Assembly (NCBI GenBank): GCA_910587685.1
Contig: CAJUMY010000001.1
Span: forward strand, 211,591 to 275,590
Reading direction: 5' to 3'
DNA length: 64,000 nucleotides
Source: an uncultured Christensenellaceae bacterium
Lineage (GTDB): Bacteria > Bacillota > Clostridia > Christensenellales > UBA3700
Positions 58,692 to 64,000 of this stretch are shown one piece after another (the first letter of the stretch is position 1; every line of letters starts with the position of its first letter). The notes beneath the pieces are model-generated. The model saw nothing but the letters and a program-made list of their open reading frames with translations, searched no databases and had not been told where the DNA came from. Position numbers and translations under genes: made by a program.

Positions 58692-58721
58692 ACATTATGA
58701 TAGATTTTTCGGCGATTATTT
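58692..58721 (-). promoter_or_regulatory. Possible sigma-E promoter of spoIVA
   Basis: Minus strand AAATAAT (58715-58721), 15-bp spacer, CATAATGT (58692-58699), similar to the Bacillus sigma-E pattern (KMATATT, 14-15, CATACAHT) with mismatches. SpoIVA is a sigma-E gene in Bacillus, which gives some prior support. The remainder of the 426-bp gap 58644-59069 holds only the terminator at 58931. Confidence 0.35.
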
Positions 58722-58930
58722 CAAAAGCGATATTATATTGCAAAGCAAGAATCTATCGGTTTTACCGAACCGACCCTTCGCAAAGATATTATATTCAAGG
58801 AAAATATTTTTTAGAATAGCGTTTCAAACTCGATTTTCCATTTATAAGCGTCGACATTATGGCGTTTTGGATCTTGCGTAAAACATATTTCCTAAACTCC
58901 CAAATTTCACATATCGGACTTTGCTGTTAT

Positions 58931-58969
58931 TAAAAATAAAAAAGAGGACTTCTCTGCAAATCCTCTTTT
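58931..58969 (-). terminator. Terminator of the aminotransferase gene
   Basis: Minus strand AAAAGAGGA, 12-nt loop, TCCTCTTTT, then T-rich run. Confidence 0.85.
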
Positions 58970-59069
58970 ATGATATACTAAATAATATTCGCTCCGGTTT
59001 CTCAATGTTTTAACGGATCTAATATGCCGTCGGTTTTCTCGAAACGTATCGGCTTCCGCAGTAAGTATT

Positions 59070-60344
59070 TTACTTTTTCTCAAAAAGCAATTTTTCTATA
59101 CACGCTATCTTAACGCAACAGACGAATAGTTCGCATGCGACGTCAAGCTCTGCCGACGTGGTGAAAGTCGGCGCGATACGGATATTAGCGTCTCTGTCGT
59201 CTATTCCGTACGGATAGGTCGCTCCTGCCGTCGTTATAGTGAGTCCCGCTTCCTTACAAAGTGTCCATACCTTCTTTGCGCAACCGTCAAGAACGTTGAA
59301 CGATATAAAATAGCCGCCGTTCGGTTCCGTCCAGTCTGCGATACCCAGTCCGTCGAGTCCGCATCTTAAGGAGGCGAGAACAGCCTCGAACTTCGGTCTC
59401 GAGATCTCCGCGTGTCTTCTCATTATATATTTGGTATTATCCAAATCTTTGAGATACAGCGCGTGCATGTACTGAACTATCTTGTTATTGCATATCGTCT
59501 GGAACTGCATATGCGAAAGAATATCTTTCTTGTTATTTTCGCTAGCCGCGATACAGGACACTCCCGCTCCCGGGAAAGTTATCTTCGCAGTCGAAGTGAA
59601 TACGTACGCCCTATCCTCGTTGCCGAATTCTCTAAGAGCCGTAAAGATGTTCTTCAAACTGTCCGACTTGTCGTCGTAAAGGTCGTGTATAACGTAAGCG
59701 TTATCCCAGAATATCCTGAAATCGTCCGCTTTCGTCTCCATCGAAGCAAGTCTGTCTACGACTTCGTCGCTGTATGTAATACCCGTAGGATTAGAATATT
59801 TCGGCACGCACCATATACCCTTGATAGTCTCGTCCTCTTTTACGAGAGTCTCTACTATATCCATGATCGGACCGTGTTCGTCCATCGGAACGGCTATCAT
59901 TTCGATACCGAAGTGTTCGGTGATCGCAAAGTGCCTGTCATACCCCGGAACGGGACAGAGGAACTTTATTTTACCGTATTTATTCCACGGCTTACCGCCG
60001 AGAACTCCGAACTGCATACACCTCTGTATCTGATCGTACATAAGGTTCAAAGAACTCGAACCTCCGATGATTATAGACTCGGGATCGGTTTCGAGAATAT
60101 CTGCAAATATTTTTTTAAGCTCCGATATACCTTCAAGCATACCGTAGTTTCTATATCCGTCGGGGAACTTAGTATCGCTGGTAACTTCGTCAAGGAGCGG
60201 CATTACCAATTCGAGCTGATCTCTAGAGGGCTTCCCCCTTGAAATATCGAGTTTTAACCCGTCCTTTTTGAAATCGTCGTACTTCTTTTTCTCGTCCTTG
60301 AGAACGTTTTCCAGTTCGTTTACCGACATATCTTTAAGTAACAT
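59070..60344 (-). CDS. PLP-dependent aminotransferase, type Ic aspartate aminotransferase family
   Basis: 424-residue fold-type I enzyme of the aspartate aminotransferase Ic group. The N-terminal DISRGKPSRDQLEL is typical of this group, FWDNAYVIHDLYDD holds the PLP-ring contacts, and TSTAKITFPGAGVSC contains the Schiff-base lysine. It probably interconverts aspartate and oxaloacetate with 2-oxoglutarate; substitution for the missing histidinol-phosphate aminotransferase is not suggested by its subgroup. GGGAGG precedes the start. It is monocistronic, ended by its own terminator, and lies where plsY and gpsA often separate der from spoIVA. Confidence 0.85.
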   Translation of the reverse strand: MLLKDMSVNELENVLKDEKKKYDDFKKDGLKLDISRGKPSRDQLELVMPLLDEVTSDTKFPDGYRNYGMLEGISELKKIFADILETDPESIIIGGSSSLNLMYDQIQRCMQFGVLGGKPWNKYGKIKFLCPVPGYDRHFAITEHFGIEMIAVPMDEHGPIMDIVETLVKEDETIKGIWCVPKYSNPTGITYSDEVVDRLASMETKADDFRIFWDNAYVIHDLYDDKSDSLKNIFTALREFGNEDRAYVFTSTAKITFPGAGVSCIAASENNKKDILSHMQFQTICNNKIVQYMHALYLKDLDNTKYIMRRHAEISRPKFEAVLASLRCGLDGLGIADWTEPNGGYFISFNVLDGCAKKVWTLCKEAGLTITTAGATYPYGIDDRDANIRIAPTFTTSAELDVACELFVCCVKIACIEKLLFEKK

Positions 60345-60883
60345 ATTATCCTCCCTGACAGAGCCGATGAAGCTCCGTAAGTCAAGTTATTTTCATTTTT
60401 ATCATATCGCCGCGACACTCGTCTTTCTACACGTTAGCAACGCCGAAAATCTTTCGCCGAAATCCGCAATTCAGGCAGATATTATAGAACGTTAAAACAA
60501 TATTCACCGTCTCGTATCACCATAAACGCATATTTTAGAGCTTTCGCAAAGCGACGCATCGTAAACATTTTAAGAATATCACAATTTAGTCATTATGACA
60601 AGAGTTTTTTATATTTACATATTATTTTATTCAAAATAAGGCGGCTTGGTTATCGCCGCGAACTTTATCTTTTATCGCTCGGCGTATCACGCTTTTTTGA
60701 TATCATTTGATCGCGTATCAGCGGCGTTGAGCGAAGAAAGCATAACGCTCTTTTTTGACTGATCAATATACGAAGCCGCGATATGAGCGGTCATCGCTTT
60801 TATATCGATCGCAACGGCAAGCGTCCTCTAAAATCATAAAAATAGGCATACATATACATATGTTTTTGAATTTTTGATTCTTC
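60345..60883. other. Intergenic region, no gene seen
   Basis: 539 bp without a supported reading frame. Two weak plus-strand hairpins followed by six T occur near 60680-60697 (GCGT/ACGC) and 60728-60756 (GAGCG/CGCTC). No plus-strand gene precedes them, so they might end an unannotated small RNA or be chance. A TATAAT on the minus strand (60481-60486) lacks a -35. Confidence 0.5.
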
Positions 60884-62218
60884 TCAATCGTTGAAGCCCA
60901 TATCTTTCGCGTCCTTATTCCTGACTATCAAGCGTATAGGACTGCCCTTGAATTCGAACGCTTTTCTAAGAGTGTTCTCCAGATATCTCTTGTATGAAAA
61001 GTGCATGAGCTCAGCGTCGTTGACGAAGAATATGAACGTGGGCGGATTAGTCGACGCTTCAGTCGCGAATAGTATCTTGAGCCTTTTTCCGTTCTTCGTC
61101 GGGGGCTCCGTCACGGATACCGCGTCTTGGATAACGTCGTTGAGCGTACCTGTTGAAACTCTCTTCGACGCCTCTTCGTATACTTCGAGTATGCCGCCCA
61201 TTACCCTGTCAAGCCGCTGTCCCGTCTTTGCCGATATGAATAGCGGAACGTAGTAGTCCATAAACTTGAGTTTTTCATCGAGGTCTTTTTTGAACTTATT
61301 GACCGTATAGGTATCCTTTTCAACGGTGTCCCACTTATTCATCAAGACGAGCGACGGCTTGCCCTGCTCGTGAACGTAGCCGCATATTCTTACGTCCTGT
61401 TCGCTTACCGTCTCCGAAGAATCAATGACGACGAGAACTACGTCGGCGCGTCTTATCGCGTAGAGCGAACGCATTACGCTGTACTGCTCGACTTCGTCGT
61501 CGATATTGCTCTTTCTCCTCATTCCCGCGGTATCTATAATATTGAATTTCCTGCCGTTCCAACTAAACGTAGTATCTATAGCGTCTCTAGTAGTACCCGC
61601 TACGTCGCTCACTATCACTCTTTCATAACCCAAAATCTTATTGACGAGCGAACTCTTTCCCGCGTTAGGCTTGCCAACGACCGCAATATTCAAAACTTCG
61701 TCGTTTTCGGTAGGTTCGACCTTATTTTTGAACTTTGATATTATCTCGTCAAGAATATCGCCTATTCCCTTGCTTTGCTCCGCGGATATTCCGATAGGAT
61801 CGCCTATTCCCAGCGAATAAAAGTCGTATATAAGCTCCTGCTCGTTATTGTCGATCTTATTGACGGCGAGAACTATAGGCTTTCTGCTCATTCTGAGATA
61901 GTCCGCGACGTCGTAGTCCTCGGGTATCAGACCTTGCTTTCCGTCGACGAAAAAGACTATCACGTCTGCAAGATCAACGGCTATCTCCGCCTGTTTTTTT
62001 ATGTGCTGCCACATCCTGTCGTTGCTCTTTATCTCGATACCGCCAGTATCGACGAGCGTGAAGGCGTGTCCGCACCATTCCGCGTCCGCGTACAGTCTGT
62101 CTCGCGTTACGCCAGGCTTGTCCTCGACTATAGATATACGCTTACCGACCACTTTATTGAAAAATGTCGATTTCCCGACGTTCGGTCTACCCACTATAGC
62201 TACTAAAGGTTTTGTCAT
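60884..62218 (-). CDS. der: Ribosome biogenesis GTPase Der (EngA)
   Basis: Essential GTPase of 50S subunit assembly. The 444 residues hold two GTPase domains in tandem: G1 motifs GRPNVGKSTF (about residues 8-17) and GKPNAGKSSL (about 180-189), G3 DTGGI and DTAGM, G4 NKID and NKWD. A C-terminal KH-like domain follows, ending KDMGFND. It overlaps the end of the DUF512 gene by 4 bp (ATGA), so the two are translationally coupled. Confidence 0.97.
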   Translation of the reverse strand: MTKPLVAIVGRPNVGKSTFFNKVVGKRISIVEDKPGVTRDRLYADAEWCGHAFTLVDTGGIEIKSNDRMWQHIKKQAEIAVDLADVIVFFVDGKQGLIPEDYDVADYLRMSRKPIVLAVNKIDNNEQELIYDFYSLGIGDPIGISAEQSKGIGDILDEIISKFKNKVEPTENDEVLNIAVVGKPNAGKSSLVNKILGYERVIVSDVAGTTRDAIDTTFSWNGRKFNIIDTAGMRRKSNIDDEVEQYSVMRSLYAIRRADVVLVVIDSSETVSEQDVRICGYVHEQGKPSLVLMNKWDTVEKDTYTVNKFKKDLDEKLKFMDYYVPLFISAKTGQRLDRVMGGILEVYEEASKRVSTGTLNDVIQDAVSVTEPPTKNGKRLKILFATEASTNPPTFIFFVNDAELMHFSYKRYLENTLRKAFEFKGSPIRLIVRNKDAKDMGFND

Positions 62219-63507
62219 CTCAGCACCTCGCTTATTATTCTTACCACGTCTTCTCCGCCGTGAGAAATATGTATTTTCACGCCGAGTTCTCTCTCTATAT
62301 CGGCGACTTTCACGCCGTCGAGAAAAGTATCCGTAAATTCTCTCAACATCGTAGAAGGAACTATCATATCGCCCGAAACCTTTCCCCTTAGCTGCTTTAC
62401 AATGTCGCCGCCGGTGATAAGTCCCGCTACCGTAATGCTCTCCCCGAAAAATTCGTTGACTATATCCATTACCTGAAAGTCGAGATTTGGAAATTTTGTC
62501 GTGAATTTTTTACTCTCCCTTCTTAGTATGTCCTTAAACGACTGTCCCGTTACGCTGTATACCGTCTTTTTCGAATACGACGGCTTCGCTTCTTCAAGCG
62601 CGTAGTCTATATCGTCTATGAACTGTCTTACCAATCCAACGCCGTTCTCGATTTGAGAAAAATCTCCGTAATATTCCGTTTTCGGCAGTTCTCTTGCCGC
62701 CTTTATATAGAATTCGTCGGAACAAAACGCAAAACCGCCGTTTGCAACGTATTTTTCGTTCAATTTCTCAACTGCCGATATCGTCTCCTCCGCCGTTTTT
62801 TTATCTATAGGCGACAGCGGTTTTAGACCATCGCGATGCTTTGTGAGACCTACGGGCACTATTGCGACGCTTTCGACGCTAGGATAATACTTTTCGAGCA
62901 TAGACAGCGTTTCCGTTAATACTTCGCCGTCGTTGATGCCCTTGCACATTACGATTTGCGTATGCAGTTTTATACCGTTCTTGACAAGATAATCGATCTT
63001 GTCGAAAAGTTTTGCCCCTTCGGGGTTCGAAATAAGCTCCCGTTTGACCTCTTTATCATAGGCGTGCACGGATACGTAAAGCGGACTCAAGCCAAGTCTT
63101 ACGATCCTTTCGAGATCTTTGTCCGTAACGTTCGTAAGCGTCACGTAGTTGCCAAGAGCGAATGAACACCTGTAGTCGTCGTCTTTGACATAAAGAGTAT
63201 CTCTCATACCCTTCGGAAGCTGATCGACAAAGCAAAACATGCATTTATTTTTGCAACGCTTGGGCTCAAGCTCCATATCGCAGCCGAAAGTGATACCAAG
63301 CGATTCGTCGGGATCTTTATCTATCTCGACCGTACTCACATCTCCGTCCGATATGACCGTCATTGTGAAGTTTTCCTTAGCGTCATAAAAAATATAGTCC
63401 AAAATATCTTCGACGGGATAACCGTCGAAGGCAATCACTTCATCGCCTGCTTTTAGATGGATCTCATCGGCAATACTGCCCTTGTCAACGCCTACAATCT
63501 TCGCCAT
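62215..63507 (-). CDS. DUF512 radical-SAM protein with N-terminal PDZ domain
   Basis: 430-residue protein: an N-terminal PDZ-like domain (VDKGSIADEIHLKAGDEV, about residues 6-23 onward), then a radical-SAM core whose cysteines lie in CKNKCMFCFVDQLP, and a C-terminal DUF512 domain (LITGGDIVKQLRGK, VPSTMLRE). The substrate is unknown; the family is widespread in Clostridia and nearly always sits directly before der, as here. It is the first gene of a two-gene operon behind a good promoter. Confidence 0.9.
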   Translation of the reverse strand: MAKIVGVDKGSIADEIHLKAGDEVIAFDGYPVEDILDYIFYDAKENFTMTVISDGDVSTVEIDKDPDESLGITFGCDMELEPKRCKNKCMFCFVDQLPKGMRDTLYVKDDDYRCSFALGNYVTLTNVTDKDLERIVRLGLSPLYVSVHAYDKEVKRELISNPEGAKLFDKIDYLVKNGIKLHTQIVMCKGINDGEVLTETLSMLEKYYPSVESVAIVPVGLTKHRDGLKPLSPIDKKTAEETISAVEKLNEKYVANGGFAFCSDEFYIKAARELPKTEYYGDFSQIENGVGLVRQFIDDIDYALEEAKPSYSKKTVYSVTGQSFKDILRRESKKFTTKFPNLDFQVMDIVNEFFGESITVAGLITGGDIVKQLRGKVSGDMIVPSTMLREFTDTFLDGVKVADIERELGVKIHISHGGEDVVRIISEVLR

Positions 63508-63525
63508 ATCCGCTCCGCTTTAATG

Positions 63526-63550
63526 AGAAAGTTGCAAAAGCAACTTTTTA
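63526..63550 (-). promoter_or_regulatory. Leader hairpin before the DUF512 gene
   Basis: AAAGTTGC / GCAACTTT, 8-bp perfect stem with a 4-nt loop, about 20 nt before the start codon in the leader of DUF512-der. The U-tract is short on this strand, so a role in attenuation is uncertain. Confidence 0.45.
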
Positions 63551-63595
63551 ACGGGTCTCCGCATGATCCTAGCATTGCCCGTCTATACACTATAT

Positions 63596-63624
63596 ATAAT
63601 ATATTTTATTATTAATATTGTCAA
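63596..63624 (-). promoter_or_regulatory. Sigma-A promoter of DUF512-der
   Basis: Consensus TTGACA (63619-63624), 17-bp spacer, TATTAT (63596-63601) on the minus strand; leader about 80 nt. Confidence 0.75.
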
Positions 63625-63675
63625 GAAATAGAGTACGGTTGCGCCAAACTCGTCGAGTTTATCCGTTCGCCGCTA

Positions 63676-63704
63676 TTGACAACGCGCCCATTTTAATATA
63701 AAAT
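63676..63704 (+). promoter_or_regulatory. Sigma-A promoter of tRNA-Gly(CCC)
   Basis: Consensus TTGACA (63676-63681), 17-bp spacer, TAAAAT (63699-63704); divergent from the DUF512-der promoter. Confidence 0.8.
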
Positions 63705-63779
63705 AGAAAAGTAAATCAAAAATCAACTTCAAAAATATATCAATTCGATTTTTTTATCATCTATCAGAATCCTATTTAT

Positions 63780-63853
63780 GCGGATGTAGTTCAATGGCAG
63801 AATATCGGCTTCCCAAGCCGACTACGCGGGTTCGATTCCCGTCATCCGCTCCA
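63780..63853 (+). tRNA. tRNA-Gly(CCC)
   Basis: Acceptor GCGGATG / CATCCGC, anticodon CCC in the loop of CTTCCCAAG, T-loop TTCGATT, discriminator T, encoded CCA. Confidence 0.96.
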
Positions 63854-64000
63854 CTCCAAGATCAGACCCTGCTACGCACTGCTCTTATCTTTTCGTTTGG
63901 GGATAATGGGAATCGGTAACATTCCGTAGTCGCTTTCAGCGACGGCACTTACTCCGTAAGTACGCGATTCCAACCCGTCATCCGCTCCACTCCAAGATCA
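63838..64000 (+). repeat. Direct repeat of the tRNA-Gly(CCC) 3' end, 136-bp period
   Basis: The 27-nt sequence at 63838-63864, comprising the last 16 nt of the tRNA and 11 nt downstream, recurs exactly at 63974-64000, where the window ends. The second copy is preceded by a scrambled T-arm-like GCGATTCCAA. Two short perfect hairpins (GTCGCT/AGCGAC and ACTTAC/GTAAGT) lie between the copies. The true extent of the repeat is cut off. Confidence 0.85.

Noticed and set aside
59070..60344. The missing histidinol-phosphate aminotransferase HisC
   Set aside because: Its motifs fit the type Ic aspartate aminotransferase group rather than HisC, and it is far from the his operon.
63838..64000. Prophage or integrative-element attachment site at tRNA-Gly(CCC)
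   Set aside because: The two copies are only 136 bp apart and no integrase or phage gene is in view; the window ends before this can be settled.

Overview
The window looks like the chromosome of a spore-forming, Gram-positive member of the Clostridia, probably an uncultivated lineage. Three things point there. The block yicC-gmk-rpoZ-coaBC-priA-def-fmt-rsmB-rlmN-rsgA-rpe-thiN-spoVM / rpmB (opposite strand) / Asp23-fakA-recG reproduces the Bacillus/Clostridium gene order. Two partner sporulation proteins are present: a 23-residue SpoVM and SpoIVA. Promoters are classical sigma-A type, and nearly all housekeeping genes start behind a GGAGG-like ribosome-binding site. Closely packed minus-strand genes with 1 to 17 bp overlaps dominate the first 29 kb.

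Layout. 1-500: part of a tRNA-Gly, a perfect 136-bp tandem duplication and a tRNA-Val. 679-7177: a minus-strand histidine operon hisZ-G-D-B-H-A-F-IE with a good promoter; hisC and a histidinol-phosphatase gene are not in it. 7358-24390: recG, the fakA/Asp23 pair, rpmB, and a 12-kb minus-strand run from an AIR-synthase-like gene and yicC down to spoVM. 24785-29049: pcrA-ligA. 29419-29976: a decayed glycoside hydrolase 16 gene. 30124-31015: nine plus-strand tRNA genes behind two promoters. 31110-35222: a plus-strand accessory island with a probably leaderless P-loop kinase, an unknown protein coupled to an ECF sigma factor, and a late-sporulation-type unit (sigma-K-like promoter, leader hairpin, a broken DUF11 surface-protein gene, a cysteine-cluster protein). 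35294-56460: the most unusual part, a 20.4-kb gene for a 6815-residue secreted, membrane-anchored repeat protein. It is preceded by a 114-residue membrane protein with the same lysine-then-acidic cytoplasmic tail; both appear to share one sigma-A promoter and a leader able to form two exclusive hairpins. 57168-63507: spoIVA, a type Ic aspartate aminotransferase, der and a DUF512 radical-SAM gene. The window closes with tRNA-Gly(CCC) and a partial duplication of its 3' end, again with a 136-bp period.

How it fits together. The housekeeping genes are conventional. The two sporulation genes form one functional pair, because SpoVM recruits SpoIVA to the forespore membrane. The 33-35 kb unit is inferred to be a spore-surface locus. 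The giant protein and its small acidic-tailed neighbour are the best candidates for an undescribed cell-surface system. Their shared tail architecture and tandem arrangement suggest they act together, but no biochemical function can be read from the sequence.
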